64,000 bases of DNA from Chamaesiphon minutus PCC 6605. Its GTDB lineage: Bacteria > Cyanobacteriota > Cyanobacteriia > Cyanobacteriales > Chamaesiphonaceae. Where the stretch lies: positions 4,352,886 through 4,416,885 of the forward strand of contig NC_019697.1 of assembly GCF_000317145.1 (NCBI RefSeq), in the 5' to 3' direction. The first letter of the stretch is position 1. Each line of letters begins with the position of its first letter. The position numbers were made by a program, and so were the translations under genes. The notes under the pieces are model-generated. The model was not told the DNA's origin. It searched no databases and saw nothing but the letters and a program-made list of their open reading frames with translations. This document shows, piece after piece, positions 30,367 to 40,487 of the stretch.

Positions 30367-31206
30367 TTAAGATTTAGCTTCTAAACGAGCGTAGAATAGA
30401 CCGCGAATTTTGACTTCCTTAGGATCTAGAGCACCTAAGTCGGTATCGGAAGGTTGTTCGCTTTCAAAAATCCCGGCGATTTCGCCAGTGGCACTGTTGA
30501 CCTTGGCAACTTCAAAGTTGATTTTACCTTTTCCAGTCTGAGCGCGTTTGGTATTTTTGCGATCGCCTTCACGGCTTTTGGCTTCGGCTTGAAGAGCGTT
30601 GGCGTTGTCGTAACCACTGGCAACACCGCGACCTTTAGGATCGAGGAACACCGAACCGCGATAGGAGGGCACTTTGTACTCGCCTGCGAAATCAGTTGAA
30701 GTATTGATACTTTCGACTCCAGGTTGACTACTTGCAGTTAACTCTTTAACGGTAAACAAGAAAGGTACTAGCTCTCCCCCAGGCATCTTGACTGTGATAG
30801 CTTGGAAGTCAATTCCGTCCTCTTCTTTGAAAGTCAGGGTGCGATCGTCAGACAAAGACACCGTACCTCTAATCTGGTCGAGACTAGAAGTCGCGCGGGT
30901 GACTAGCTTACCAGCTACAAATTCTGCTTCTTGACGTTTGTTTTGAGGTTCTTCTTTAACAAAGTAATTGGTGGGTTGGATGCACATATCCACAAACTGG
31001 TAAGTCTTGGCTGCATCCAGCGGAATGGCTCCTCGGCTAGTGTCGTCGATGACAGGACAATTGTTAGCCAGCCCCGTGCCCCGAATATCTTCATAAGTAA
31101 GTACAGTTGTTGCCGATACGGGCGCATCACTGCAAGCCGTCAACAAGCCAATACAGATGGCTAGGAGAGCGGCGACTAATCCGCGAAATTTCATGATTAA
31201 CCTCAA
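30367..31206 (-). CDS. psbO: Photosystem II manganese-stabilizing protein
   Basis: PsbO is the 33-kDa lumenal subunit that stabilises the Mn4CaO5 cluster. The protein (279 aa, or 275 from the second Met) has a signal peptide with a lipobox-like LLTAC, then the standard TYEDIRGTGLANNCPVIDD with one of the two disulfide cysteines, DMCIQPTNYFVKEEPQNKR with the other, and GRGVASGYDNANALQA. It is unusually far from other psb genes, but psbO is normally monocistronic. A perfect 34-bp palindrome behind it is its probable terminator. Confidence 0.96.
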   Translation of the reverse strand: MRLIMKFRGLVAALLAICIGLLTACSDAPVSATTVLTYEDIRGTGLANNCPVIDDTSRGAIPLDAAKTYQFVDMCIQPTNYFVKEEPQNKRQEAEFVAGKLVTRATSSLDQIRGTVSLSDDRTLTFKEEDGIDFQAITVKMPGGELVPFLFTVKELTASSQPGVESINTSTDFAGEYKVPSYRGSVFLDPKGRGVASGYDNANALQAEAKSREGDRKNTKRAQTGKGKINFEVAKVNSATGEIAGIFESEQPSDTDLGALDPKEVKIRGLFYARLEAKS

Positions 31207-31458
31207 TCTTCGATAATAATTTATGTTATTACAGTCTTTGTCTGTGAGTGAGTAGTCGATCGAAAGTAATCTTCGAGATTGTGTTCGATCGTTACTATGG
31301 ACACAGTAAGATAATTGTCTTGTCGATCGGTATTTTACAACGCGCGTGCCTTCTACATACCATCTATGGGCAAATGAATTGCGAATATTTATTTGCAGGT
31401 GTAGCCTTACAGCTCAAAATATAAATTTATATTAATATTATTTGACAAAATAACTCAA

Positions 31459-31821
31459 ATGAAAACAAATGACGACTCATCTTTACCATCTCAACTGACA
31501 TCAAATGGACTGCCGTCGGCATCCACACTCACCAAACCACCGATCGAGCATCTCGATGAAGTGGTCGATCGCATCCACGAACTGGCGGAGCTACACCAAA
31601 CCGATCCGCTGGCACTACTGCAACTGTTACGTACCTTAGAGCAACTGCATCGCGATATTCAACAAGGTTATTTTCAGTCTGCTCTACCAAATAGCCGTCA
31701 ATCATTGTACGCGCTGTTGCGAGATATTGAGGAAAATGGGGGCTGGCCTTATATTCAAAGGTGGAAACTCCAAGATTTAATTGCTAATTTAGCTGAATTA
31801 GAAAGTAGTACGTCGGATTGA
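31459..31821 (+). CDS. Conserved small helical protein of unknown function
   Basis: After a Ser/Thr/Pro-rich start, this 120-residue protein is nearly all helix: LDEVVDRIHELAELHQTDPL, LLQLLRTLEQLHRDIQQGYF, then SRQSLYALLRDIEENGGWPY and QRWKLQDLIANLAELE. I do not recognise a domain name; the look is that of a small helical adaptor conserved in cyanobacteria. It stands alone, and the AT-rich 250 bp upstream is shared with psbO. Confidence 0.6.
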   Translation: MKTNDDSSLPSQLTSNGLPSASTLTKPPIEHLDEVVDRIHELAELHQTDPLALLQLLRTLEQLHRDIQQGYFQSALPNSRQSLYALLRDIEENGGWPYIQRWKLQDLIANLAELESSTSD

Positions 31822-32034
31822 GACGGTCATTCACCTGCTAACGATTGAGAAATATTGGAATGTTTTAGATTAAGTAATTCGGCTGGACTTTACAAACGAA
31901 CTATCAACCAATTTGTTGAAACTGGTAGAATTTTCATTGTAAATCAAGTACTACTTGAGTCGAGTGGCCTGCTGCCCGAGCGCAGCAATAGAGCATAAAA
32001 TCACAGCCAATCTTCCCCAGCTCTAAGCATAAGT

Positions 32035-32613
32035 ATGATTGCGTTGCTACAGATTGAGATGACATTGAAAAATGAAAATATGCACGACCACCTAAATGAC
32101 CAACCAGACATTCCGATCGATTCTCATCCAGAGCTGCAACAATATCCTCAAACTGCCCGTGAGTACTACAATCGTGGTCGTTCTCGCGATCTGGGCGGCG
32201 ATCGCGAGGGTGCGCTGGCCGATTATAATTGCACGATTCAACTCGATCCTAATTATGCCAAAGCTTATGTCAATCGCGGATTGTTGCGCGATCGATTGGG
32301 TGACAGGCAAGGTGCATTAGCTGATTACGATCGAGCCATCCAGCTCGACGAGCGCAGTACGATTAGTTATTATAATCGCGGTAATGTTCGTTATCGCTTA
32401 GAGGATCTTCATGGTGCTTTAGTCGATTACGATCGGGCGATCGAATTAGATAACACGCGGGCAAAAATTTATTATAATCGTGGGATCGTGCGCGTTTATT
32501 TGGGCGATCGGCAAGGTGGGATCGAAGATCTTCAAACCGCCGCCAACCTTTTTCGCCAGCAAGATCGCGACTGGGATTATCAACGCACGCTCGACAAAAT
32601 TCAGGAACTATAA
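32035..32613 (+). CDS. TPR protein
   Basis: The 192-residue protein has four consecutive TPR-type units, each with the pattern YYNRG..R..LGDREGALADY..AIQLDP..A (from about residue 42 to the end). The first 40 residues are acidic and polar without a signal peptide. TPRs mediate protein-protein contacts; the partner is unknown. The frame opens at ATG 32035, but an ATG at 32059 is also possible. It converges with hisZ. Confidence 0.82.
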   Translation: MIALLQIEMTLKNENMHDHLNDQPDIPIDSHPELQQYPQTAREYYNRGRSRDLGGDREGALADYNCTIQLDPNYAKAYVNRGLLRDRLGDRQGALADYDRAIQLDERSTISYYNRGNVRYRLEDLHGALVDYDRAIELDNTRAKIYYNRGIVRVYLGDRQGGIEDLQTAANLFRQQDRDWDYQRTLDKIQEL

Positions 32614-32669
32614 AATTTGTCGATACGCGTTGGCTGCGGCTGTGTTTGTTTTGTTATAACTGCTTGGAG

Positions 32670-33992
32670 CTACTCCGATCCTAATGCTTCAACTTTAACT
32701 TCCTCATTGCTTACCCAAGCAATCCGAGCGGTACCGCGATCGATCGCGATTTGCCGGATTTGAGCTAAATCGCCGTCATCGAGATACATTTCCACCCGTA
32801 CCAATTCGGGTGTCGATCTCAACTGGCGAGCGTAACTCAGTGCGGCGGCGGTGGCTGTCGGGGTCGCGGCGACTACTAGCCAGTCTGATTTGGCCGTGTA
32901 GTGGGGCATGGCGGGGTTGGTTTGTAAGACTTGCTGTAAATCTTCGATATTCAATGCAAAGCCGATGCCAGGGAAGTTTTGGCCTTGTGGGTGATATAAA
33001 GCCAGCAATTTGTCGTACCGTCCGCCTTTACCGAGAATACAAGCGCGATCTTCGGTGATGCTCACGGCTTCAAAGACGATACCCGTATAGTAATCAAAAG
33101 TTTGGATCGAGCTGAGATCGAGAATTAATGGGATCTGAGCGTTGGTAGTAGTAGCTAATAATTCAACTACCATTTGGAGATGGGCAATTGTCGCTTGACT
33201 GCGAGCATCTAGTTCTAGTTTCGCTAATTGTGTCAGTACTAGTGCGGGATTGCCGCGCAGATCGATCAGGCAAAGGGCTAATTCTTGCTGTTGGGGTGTG
33301 AGGGGTAGCTGCTCTAGCGTAACGCGATCGAGATGTGCCACACACCGTCGAATTTGGGTCTGAAATTCACTAGGAAATTGGGTGAGTAACGCGCGACTCA
33401 AGCCTGCTTCGCCTAAAATTATCTGCCAATTAGGAACTGCTAAAGATGTCAAGCAGTCTATCATCAGGAGGATGGCTTCCACATCGGCACGGATGCCACC
33501 AACGCCTAATAGTTCGATGCCAGCTTGATAAAATTCGTGTTGTCGCCCGTGATGTTCGGGATCGGATTTGAGGAAGACATTGGTGTTGTAGTACAATCGT
33601 TGCGGGTAAATGTCTCCCATCCGTGCTACGGCAGCGCGCGCGATCGAAGCTGTTAATTCTGGGCGCAAACCAAGGGTCCCGCCATCGATGGCCGGAATTT
33701 GAATCACGCTGTCGCGATCGACCGCACCGCCTGCTGTCAAGGTTTCTAATCGCTCTAGGGTGGAAGTAATAATCCGGTGATATCCCCAGCGATGAAATAC
33801 ATCTTGAATTCCTTTTTCTACCCACCGTTTTTGAGCGACATCGAGAGGTAGTAGATCCCTAGCACCGGGCGCGTAAAAGTTTGTCGGCCCAGTTTCTGCT
33901 CTAGAATAGCGTGGTGTGGGCAGCTCGCTGGGTTCGGCGAGAGAATTATTGGGATGGGGATCGGTCATGTGTTTAGGATTAGCAACAGGCAA
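32670..33992 (-). CDS. hisZ: ATP phosphoribosyltransferase regulatory subunit
   Basis: HisZ is a catalytically inactive HisRS-like protein that activates the short form of HisG, the first enzyme of histidine synthesis. Class II synthetase-like motifs are visible: FYAPGARDLLPLDVAQKRWV, LGLRPELTASIARAAVARM, HEFYQAGIELLG and FDYYTGIVFEAVS. The histidine anticodon-binding domain expected in HisRS is not obvious, supporting HisZ at 440 aa. The start may be the ATG 24 bp further in (MTDPHP). Not clustered with hisA or hisIE. Confidence 0.87.
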   Translation of the reverse strand: MPVANPKHMTDPHPNNSLAEPSELPTPRYSRAETGPTNFYAPGARDLLPLDVAQKRWVEKGIQDVFHRWGYHRIITSTLERLETLTAGGAVDRDSVIQIPAIDGGTLGLRPELTASIARAAVARMGDIYPQRLYYNTNVFLKSDPEHHGRQHEFYQAGIELLGVGGIRADVEAILLMIDCLTSLAVPNWQIILGEAGLSRALLTQFPSEFQTQIRRCVAHLDRVTLEQLPLTPQQQELALCLIDLRGNPALVLTQLAKLELDARSQATIAHLQMVVELLATTTNAQIPLILDLSSIQTFDYYTGIVFEAVSITEDRACILGKGGRYDKLLALYHPQGQNFPGIGFALNIEDLQQVLQTNPAMPHYTAKSDWLVVAATPTATAAALSYARQLRSTPELVRVEMYLDDGDLAQIRQIAIDRGTARIAWVSNEEVKVEALGSE

Positions 33993-34280
33993 CTTCCTAA
34001 TTTTAGTGGATAGTGCGTCGCTGCCAGTGTGAGTTGGAGATCGTTATGCAAGTTTCTAGTCTAGATTTACTGGTGCTAGTAGACTCCGGATCTAGGGGAG
34101 CGATGTGTGCTTTACATAAGTACATTCATTCAGTTATCGGTGGTGGGTAAATGTGTGGATTTTGAAGGTCGATCGATAAATTATGACAATATGGGCGTTG
34201 CCGCTAATCATTCGCCGCATCCTCCGTCCCCTCATCTTCCTCTCTCACTGTTTCCCCTTCTCCCTGTCTCCCCATCGATC

Positions 34281-35195
34281 TTACTTTTTGCCAAACAATC
34301 CGCTAAACATCCCTTCGCTGGGTTTCTTAGGGGGATTCTTGCCGCCAGAACCGTTAGTCTTGGGATTGGATAGTCGCTCAAATTCTTGCTTGGCTTGGAT
34401 GACTTGGGGGTCTTTGGGCGCGAGTTGGATAGCTTTGTTAATCGAAATTTTGGCCATTGTCATTTGTTTTTGATGCATGTACACCAATCCCAACAAAGTA
34501 TGTGCGCGGACATTATTAGGTTCGGCACTGATGACTTCTTTAATTTCTGGTACTGCTTTTGCCCAATTTTTATTGATCGTGTAATCCTCAGCTCTACGGA
34601 GCGCACCTTCAATTGGCGATGGTTTGGCCAATTCGGTGGAGGCGGAGTTTGTCTCCTTCGCGGGAGTAGATTTACTACTATTTACCGCTGTTGGGGGGGT
34701 AGATCTTACCGACTGTAACTGTCTGCGTAACAGATACACCATGTTTAGCTCGCTGATTTGATTAATCGTCTGCTCGCTTTGGTTTAATTGAATGTATTGT
34801 TGGCTGACTAGTTGCTGGAGGAGTCGATCGTAAACTTGCTCGAAGTCTGCACCACTTTGGTAAAGTTGTTGGCACAAAGGATCGATAATTTGTACTTGAT
34901 TACCTTCTTCTAAGAGTCTTTTACCAAACAGTTCTAGCATGATGATCTGCTCTTGAAGTTGAGATTGACGAGACAGTTGACCGTATGCATGGGTAATTAG
35001 TCGCGAAAATAGTCTTACCGCCATTTGTCGCTCTGTGTCAGTTTTCCATTGGGCACAGTCGGGATGCAACAATCTGGCTACGGCTTGATAGCGTTCTCTG
35101 ATGTCTACTTCTTGAGCATTTACACTCACGCCTAGAATAGCGTGTCGATCGATAAAGTCATACTGAAATAGTCCGCGATCTAATTGAAAACTCAT
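34281..35195 (-). CDS. J-domain protein with C-terminal TPR region
   Basis: Residues 10-75 form a DnaJ-like J domain with the HPD motif intact (RLLHPDCAQW, His44-Pro-Asp) after ILGVSVNAQEVDIRERYQAV, so it should be able to stimulate a DnaK ATPase. A helical middle (EQIIMLELFGKRLLEEGN) and a Ser/Thr/Lys linker follow. From about 200 there are TPR-like helices (AEDYTINKNWAKAVPEIKE; ARAHTLLGLVYMHQKQM-type), ending in the basic tail GMFSGLFGKK. No zinc-finger or DnaJ C-terminal domain is present. Likely a specialised co-chaperone, client unknown. Confidence 0.78.
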   Translation of the reverse strand: MSFQLDRGLFQYDFIDRHAILGVSVNAQEVDIRERYQAVARLLHPDCAQWKTDTERQMAVRLFSRLITHAYGQLSRQSQLQEQIIMLELFGKRLLEEGNQVQIIDPLCQQLYQSGADFEQVYDRLLQQLVSQQYIQLNQSEQTINQISELNMVYLLRRQLQSVRSTPPTAVNSSKSTPAKETNSASTELAKPSPIEGALRRAEDYTINKNWAKAVPEIKEVISAEPNNVRAHTLLGLVYMHQKQMTMAKISINKAIQLAPKDPQVIQAKQEFERLSNPKTNGSGGKNPPKKPSEGMFSGLFGKK

Positions 35196-35508
35196 ATACT
35201 TTGGTGCGCAGCAACAGGAGTCTTGTGGGGTGGTGTACGCCCAACTCGGAGTTCAGCTCTCAGCAGCAGATCTAGGTTCCCTGGTCGGTAACGCTCTCTA
35301 GCTCGATGACACTGCTACTCATTTGGAGTCCTGGGCTTGCCAGTAACTCAGTGGGGTACATCATATATATATTCCCCATTTCGCAGCTAATATTCACGTT
35401 TGCTCGAAATTTTTTTAAATCATAAGCGGGGAGCGGGGAAGATGGGGAGAGTGGGAGAATAAAGAACGCAGTTCTAAAGCCTAACGCTTAGAGCCTAAAG
35501 CCCACCCT
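35196..35508. other. Non-coding interval, 313 bp
   Basis: No gene seen. It holds short tandem repeats (CTAAAGCCTAACGCTTAGAGCCTAAAG near 35478-35500, abbreviated TAAAGCC units) and a patch ATATATATATTCCCC near 35363. Confidence 0.4.
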
Positions 35509-36363
35509 CTACCCTCTACTCTCTAACCAAGACCAAGGTTCGATCTTGGTAACATAGAGTAATTCTTGACTCAATTCGTCGTGTAATTTGCCATTAGTCG
35601 CGAGAATGCGACCCGATCGAATATCGAAGGGACTGCGATCGTAAGCGGTAATCGTGCCGCCAGCAGCCTCGACAATGGCCACGCCAGCCGCCAAATCCCA
35701 GGGAGACAGTCCCCGTTCCCAATAGCCGTCCAATCGCCCACAGGCGACGTAAGCTAGGTCTATGGATGCTGCGCCAGCACGTCTGACGCCTTGAGTGATA
35801 TGGGTCAGATAACAAAATTCTTGATAGTTATTATCTGGGGTTTCGCGGCGATCGTAAGCAAATCCAGTCACTAGTAAACTTTTGGCTAATTTATCGACAT
35901 TGGAAACGCAGATCGAGCGGTCGTTACAGGTCGCACCGATACCGATTGCACCAGCAAATAGTTCGCGATGAAAAGGGTCGTAGATCGCGCCGACTGTTGG
36001 GACGCCATTTATTAGTAATCCGATCGAAGCTGCCGAAAATGGGTATTGATGCGCGTAATTCGTCGTTCCATCTAATGGATCGATCGCCCATAGGTATTCG
36101 GCATTCAAATCGCCAAATTGACCGGATTCTTCGGCCAAAATCGAATGCTCTGGAAAGTTTTGTCGCAATATCTCTAAGATGACTGCTTCGGCTTGCCGAT
36201 CGGCTTCTGTGACCAAATCGCCAGGACGATCCTTTTCGACGATCGACTCCAATTTACCCCAACAGGCTTGTAATACCTCACCCGCTGCTAATGCTGCTGC
36301 TTTGGCTACTTCTAAATAAGCCGCTACGCGCTCGGTCGATTGTTGGGGAGAGTTCATTTGCAC
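35509..36363 (-). CDS. Inositol monophosphatase family protein
   Basis: The 284-residue Mg-dependent phosphatase has the three metal-binding motifs: AEES (SILAEESGQFG), WAIDPLDGTTNYAHQ and LSPWDLAAGVAIVEAAGG. Cyanobacterial members may act on inositol phosphate, histidinol phosphate or other sugar phosphates; the sequence alone does not settle the substrate. A histidinol-phosphatase role would fit with his genes in the genome but is only a possibility. Confidence 0.88.
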   Translation of the reverse strand: MQMNSPQQSTERVAAYLEVAKAAALAAGEVLQACWGKLESIVEKDRPGDLVTEADRQAEAVILEILRQNFPEHSILAEESGQFGDLNAEYLWAIDPLDGTTNYAHQYPFSAASIGLLINGVPTVGAIYDPFHRELFAGAIGIGATCNDRSICVSNVDKLAKSLLVTGFAYDRRETPDNNYQEFCYLTHITQGVRRAGAASIDLAYVACGRLDGYWERGLSPWDLAAGVAIVEAAGGTITAYDRSPFDIRSGRILATNGKLHDELSQELLYVTKIEPWSWLESRG

Positions 36364-36493
36364 GGATTTATCATCTAATTATGTACAGTCGGTATTGTAC
36401 CTTACCACCGCTGCTACTTGCCCTGGCCAATTCAATGAAAAACTCCCCTAACTGGTCAAGGGAGGGCAATGTCTAATTAAGTTTTTTTGGTAA

Positions 36494-36700
36494 TTAATTC
36501 GCGTTACTATTCACGGGAATATTACCGATTAATTCGTACTGTCTTTTAGTTTCGATGTAAAACTGACGATGGGGCTGTAACTGTTGATAATAAAGTCCGA
36601 TTCCTTGTTGAATGACCAATGCTGGGTCTTGGTTTGTTTGTTTTTGGATTTCGTCTAATTGGCGGGCTGTTTCAGCGTCTACTTGGATTATGAGTTGCAT
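36494..36700 (-). CDS. Small RHH/antitoxin-like protein
   Basis: 68 residues: MQLIIQVDAETARQLDEIQK followed by QDPALVIQQGIGLYYQQLQ. The strand-helix-helix pattern resembles a ribbon-helix-helix DNA-binding antitoxin, with a polar C-terminal tail ending NIPVNSNAN. No toxin gene is next to it, so it may be an orphan antitoxin or a general small regulator. Confidence 0.5.
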   Translation of the reverse strand: MQLIIQVDAETARQLDEIQKQTNQDPALVIQQGIGLYYQQLQPHRQFYIETKRQYELIGNIPVNSNAN

Positions 36701-37073
36701 GTATAAAGCCTCGTTGTATATTTAATAGTATCATTAATATTACCCAATAGGTTTTATTCCTATCTCAGTCGATCGATAGATATTAGTAAATTTAATCTAA
36801 ATATTAATATATTCGATCGAATGGTCAAGAAAAGTAACAAAAAAGACATTTATGGGCAGTTATATTTTGCTTTTAAAATAGTTATTATTAGGGCGATTTT
36901 ATTTAGCACTAGAAGTCATAATGGATCTCAATCGCAGCGCGGTATCGATCGGGAGAACACCATCAGCACTTAGATACTCATTTAGAATGATGACAACTTA
37001 CGATCGATCGATCGCCAGATGACAAGTTTTTCGCTAAAATGCTAGAGCAAGCGATCGCGCACTCACTAACTCG
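36701..37073. other. AT-rich non-coding interval upstream of ftrC
   Basis: No gene is seen in 373 bp. It is AT-rich, especially 36720-36900, and contains several clustered CGATCG sites; it should hold the ftrC promoter. Confidence 0.4.
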
Positions 37074-37448
37074 ATGGTCATGAACCCAGCAGCAGCAAAG
37101 GAAAATAGTGTTATAAATAATGAGCCGAGCGACAAAACACTCGAAGCGATGAGACATTTCTCCGAAACTTACGCCAAAAACACGGATACGTACTTCTGTG
37201 TGGATCTTTCGGTAACCGCCGTCGTCATTAAGGGATTGGCGAAAAACAAGGAAGAACTGGGTTCGCCCCTTTGCCCCTGTCGTCATTACGAAGACAAAGA
37301 AGCTGAAGTCAAAGCTGCATTCTGGAACTGTCCCTGCGTCCCCATGCGCGAACGCAAGGAATGTCATTGTATGTTATTCCTGACGCCAGACAATGATTTT
37401 GCTGGCAATATTCAGGAGATCGCTCTTGAAGAAGTCAAAGCGGTTTAG
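37074..37448 (+). CDS. ftrC: Ferredoxin-thioredoxin reductase catalytic subunit
   Basis: FTR passes electrons from photosynthetic ferredoxin to thioredoxin. The catalytic beta subunit is recognised by its cysteine pattern: SPLCPCRHYEDKEAEVKAAF, then NCPCVPMRERKECHC. These include the 4Fe-4S ligands and the redox-active disulfide. Length (124 aa, with a slightly extended start) is normal. The variable subunit ftrV is not adjacent, as in other cyanobacteria. Confidence 0.95.
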   Translation: MVMNPAAAKENSVINNEPSDKTLEAMRHFSETYAKNTDTYFCVDLSVTAVVIKGLAKNKEELGSPLCPCRHYEDKEAEVKAAFWNCPCVPMRERKECHCMLFLTPDNDFAGNIQEIALEEVKAV

Positions 37449-37651
37449 TAGGGATTAGGCTTTAGGCTTTAGGTTTTAGGCTTTAGGTTTTAGCGTTAAA
37501 CAAGGGACGGAACCACATACCAGTAAACCAATCGCGTTAATCCAAAAATTCTGTTAATCCCGGTGATGCTGAACGTGCGAGCGTCAAAATGGTAAAATAT
37601 ATCATGTGGATTAACGACCACTAGATCTTCACTACTCCGAGTTTCAACCTC

Positions 37652-38302
37652 ATGTCCGTCGATGAATCTGCCAGTCTGCGTCGAGCTATTCCGATCGATC
37701 GGATTAAATACGACGATCGGGGTTTAGTTCCTGCCATCATTCAAGATTACTTGGATGGAACTGTGCTGATGATGGCATGGATGAATAGCGAATCTTTGGC
37801 TAAGACTTTAGACACAGGCGAAACCTGGTTCTGGAGTCGATCGCGCCAAGAATTTTGGCACAAGGGCGCAACCAGCGGACACATTCAACACGTCAAAGAT
37901 ATTCGCTATGATTGCGATAGCGACGCGCTGTTGATTTCGGTCGAGCAAGTCGGCGACATTGCCTGTCATACTGGCGAACGGAGTTGCTTCCATCAAATCG
38001 ATACCAACACAGTCGCACCACCCGCCGATACCCTCTCAGACTTATATCAGACAATTTGCGATCGCCGCGACAATCCCCGCGAGGGTTCCTATACCCAATC
38101 ACTATTTGCAGGCGGGGACAATAAAATTCTTAAAAAAATTGGCGAAGAAGCAGTTGAAGTCGTGATGGCATGTAAAGACGATCGCGCCCCCGAAATTGCA
38201 GGTGAAGCCGCAGATCTGTTCTATCATACCCTCGTCGCTCTCGCCCACCATCGCGTTAGCATCCGCGACGTCTATCGCGAACTCCAAAAACGAAGGAAGT
38301 AA
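37652..38302 (+). CDS. hisIE: Bifunctional phosphoribosyl-AMP cyclohydrolase / phosphoribosyl-ATP pyrophosphatase
   Basis: The 216-residue fusion performs steps two and three of histidine synthesis. Residues 1-115 are the HisI cyclohydrolase ([20 protein letters not shown]; zinc ligands in YDCDSDALL and GERSCFH), and 120-216 are the HisE pyrophosphatase ([40 protein letters not shown]). It acts after HisG/HisZ and before HisA. Spaced 200 bp from both neighbours. Confidence 0.95.
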   Translation: MSVDESASLRRAIPIDRIKYDDRGLVPAIIQDYLDGTVLMMAWMNSESLAKTLDTGETWFWSRSRQEFWHKGATSGHIQHVKDIRYDCDSDALLISVEQVGDIACHTGERSCFHQIDTNTVAPPADTLSDLYQTICDRRDNPREGSYTQSLFAGGDNKILKKIGEEAVEVVMACKDDRAPEIAGEAADLFYHTLVALAHHRVSIRDVYRELQKRRK

Positions 38303-38484
38303 ATGCAGTAGTGGATAGTGGATAGTAGATAGAGAAGATAGCAATCATAATTGAGAAGCTGTACCCTCTTTTTTCTTGCTTTGCGCTCTCTGCGCCTCGA
38401 CGATCGGAATTGCTTAGTCAATAGTGAATAGTGGGTAGTGAACCGAAAGTAGGGTGGGCATTGTCCACCATGTAAAAATACGCC

Positions 38485-39777
38485 ATGTTGACAGAAATTG
38501 CCCAGAAAACTCGACTAGCCGCTCAACAGTTAGCCAGTCTCTCAGCGACAGCTAAAAATGCCGCCATCGAAGCAATTGCCGCATCGTTAGAACACTATGC
38601 CGCTGAAATTGTCGCGGCTAATGCAATCGATTGTCAAGCTGCTGAGGGTGAAATCGCTCCAGCTTTGTACGCCCGATTGAAACTAGATGCCACCAAACTC
38701 AAAGGCGCGATTGTCGGCGTGCGGGATGTGGGCAAATTAGCAGATCCAGTGGGTCGAATTCAGATCCATCGCGAAATCGATGCCGGACTGATTATGCGGC
38801 GGGTAAGCTGTCCTGTCGGTGTTTTAGGCGTAATTTTTGAGGCTCGTCCCGATGCCGTGATTCAGATTGCCAGTTTGGCAATTAAATCGGGTAACGGTGT
38901 CATTTTAAAAGGCGGACGGGAAGCGATCGAGTCTTGTACCGTATTGGTTAGAGCAATTAAAGCGGGATTAGCGCAGTCGGAAGTCGATCCCGATGCGATT
39001 CAACTTTTGACTACCCGCGCCGAAACTAGCGAACTACTCAAATTAGATCGCTATGTCGATCTAATTATTCCGCGTGGTTCTAATGAATTTGTCAAATACG
39101 TTCGAGATAATACCCGCATCCCCGTTTTGGGACACGCGGATGGCATCTGTCATTTATACATCGATCGAGAAGCGGATTTCGAGAAAGCAATCGAGATTGC
39201 CATCGATGCCAAAACCCAGTATCCCGCAGCTTGTAACGCGATCGAAACTCTCCTAATCGATCGCGCGATCGCTGGCGATTTTTTACCGATAATTATCGAT
39301 AAACTCCAGGCTCATGGCGTCGAAATTCGCCTGAGCGAATTTGGACATCAAATCTTGGGAAACGAACTGCATCTAACTGTTGATTTAGCAATTGCTACCG
39401 ATTGGGCAACAGAATATAGCGATCTGATTATCGCTATTCAAATCGTCCCCGATCTCGAAGCCGCGATCGCGCATATTAATACTTATGGTTCGCGACATAC
39501 CGATAGCATTGTGACCGAAAATGCTAATACTGCCAAAGTATTTAGCGATCGAGTCGATGCCGCGAATGTCTTTCACAATTGTTCGACCCGATTTTCTGAC
39601 GGATTTCGCTATGGGTTTGGTGCCGAAGTTGGCATCAGTACTCAAAAAATGCCCCCGCGCGGGCCAGTTGGTTTAGAAGGATTGGTAACTTATAAATATC
39701 AACTCAGCGGCGACGGACATATCGCCGCTACATACACGGGAGAAAATGCCAAACCGTTCACACATCGAGATATCTAA
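38485..39777 (+). CDS. proA: Gamma-glutamyl phosphate reductase
   Basis: ProA reduces gamma-glutamyl phosphate to the semialdehyde in proline synthesis. The 430 residues contain the NADPH/aldehyde-dehydrogenase-like elements [20 protein letters not shown] and [17 protein letters not shown], the active-site Cys in [14 protein letters not shown], and the C-terminal [20 protein letters not shown] with [14 protein letters not shown]. All are standard. A perfect 15-bp-arm hairpin lies behind it. Confidence 0.95.
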   Translation: MLTEIAQKTRLAAQQLASLSATAKNAAIEAIAASLEHYAAEIVAANAIDCQAAEGEIAPALYARLKLDATKLKGAIVGVRDVGKLADPVGRIQIHREIDAGLIMRRVSCPVGVLGVIFEARPDAVIQIASLAIKSGNGVILKGGREAIESCTVLVRAIKAGLAQSEVDPDAIQLLTTRAETSELLKLDRYVDLIIPRGSNEFVKYVRDNTRIPVLGHADGICHLYIDREADFEKAIEIAIDAKTQYPAACNAIETLLIDRAIAGDFLPIIIDKLQAHGVEIRLSEFGHQILGNELHLTVDLAIATDWATEYSDLIIAIQIVPDLEAAIAHINTYGSRHTDSIVTENANTAKVFSDRVDAANVFHNCSTRFSDGFRYGFGAEVGISTQKMPPRGPVGLEGLVTYKYQLSGDGHIAATYTGENAKPFTHRDI

Positions 39778-39901
39778 TTCAGTCCAGACGTCGCATCAGA
39801 AAGTATATTGTTAACTTCGATCGCAATAATCTCGATCGTTGCAAATACGACTAGTGATTTTACCAGTAGCGACTGAAGTCGCTGGATAACTAACCACAAA
39901 A

Positions 39902-39932
39902 ATGGGTCGATCCTAAATTAGGATCGACCCAT
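39902..39932. terminator. Bidirectional terminator between proA and ycf35
   Basis: ATGGGTCGATCCTAA (39902-39916) and TTAGGATCGACCCAT (39918-39932) form 15-bp perfect arms around a single base, placed between two convergent genes. Confidence 0.8.
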
Positions 39933-39961
39933 GGGTTTGGGTACTAACAAAACTTCGCCTA

Positions 39962-40315
39962 TTATTGAAGAACCAGAGTAACATTGGCGTTCTGTAGACC
40001 ACCACGTTGTTGAACTTCAGAGAGAGTTTTGTTAACTGCGTACTTTTGGTTGATCGAGTTGATTAACTCAGTTTGGTTGTGCTTTTTGGCAACGCCCCAA
40101 AGGTCAGCAATTAAGTCGAAAGAACCATCAGCATTGCGAGACCAACCTAGATCGTACTCGCCTTCCAAGATAGCGACGATATCAGCGCGGACGCGTTGAC
40201 CTTGGTAGCCACGTAGGTCTGTTTCGGTCTTAACGTTGATGCCAAGGTCGCGCAAAGAAGTTTTGAGGATTTCTGCGTCGGTGATTTTGGTACGGAGAGT
40301 GCTAAAGTGAGACAT
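39962..40315 (-). CDS. ycf35: Ycf35 (DUF1257) protein
   Basis: The start MSHFSTLRTKITDAEILKTSL at 40315 is the conserved N-terminus of Ycf35; the open frame extends five residues further but without family support. The rest (GYQGQRVRADIVAILEGEYD; SFDLIADLWGVAKKH; QTELINSINQKYAV) is full length at 117 aa. Ycf35 is conserved in cyanobacteria and red-algal plastids, with unknown function. The next gene upstream is ycf46, an AAA+ ATPase, on the same strand, a pairing I recall from other cyanobacteria, so they may work together. Confidence 0.9.
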   Translation of the reverse strand: MSHFSTLRTKITDAEILKTSLRDLGINVKTETDLRGYQGQRVRADIVAILEGEYDLGWSRNADGSFDLIADLWGVAKKHNQTELINSINQKYAVNKTLSEVQQRGGLQNANVTLVLQ

Positions 40316-40464
40316 ATCGGTTTCCTCCAATAAAAGTGAGTTAGGCGAAACGACAACTTGAACTGTTCTGGCAAGCGATCGATCTTGTCATTCGATCGCT
40401 TTCGGTCTCCTTGCTAGTTTCGATAGGCTAATAGTTCCCCATATCGAGCTGACTAGCACCTTGA

Positions 40465-40479
40465 CTCCGCAATGCGGAG
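40465..40479. other. Short hairpin between ycf46 and ycf35
   Basis: CTCCGC-AAT-GCGGAG (40465-40479) is a perfect 6-bp stem with a 3-base loop just behind the ycf46 stop. It has no T-run, so it may attenuate or process a ycf46-ycf35 transcript rather than end it. Confidence 0.5.
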
Positions 40480-40487
40480 CAAGCTTG

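Noticed and set aside
34107-34473. Plus-strand open frames with Pro/Leu/Ser-rich translations
   Set aside because: They arise from pyrimidine-rich spacer DNA and the antisense of the J-domain gene end.
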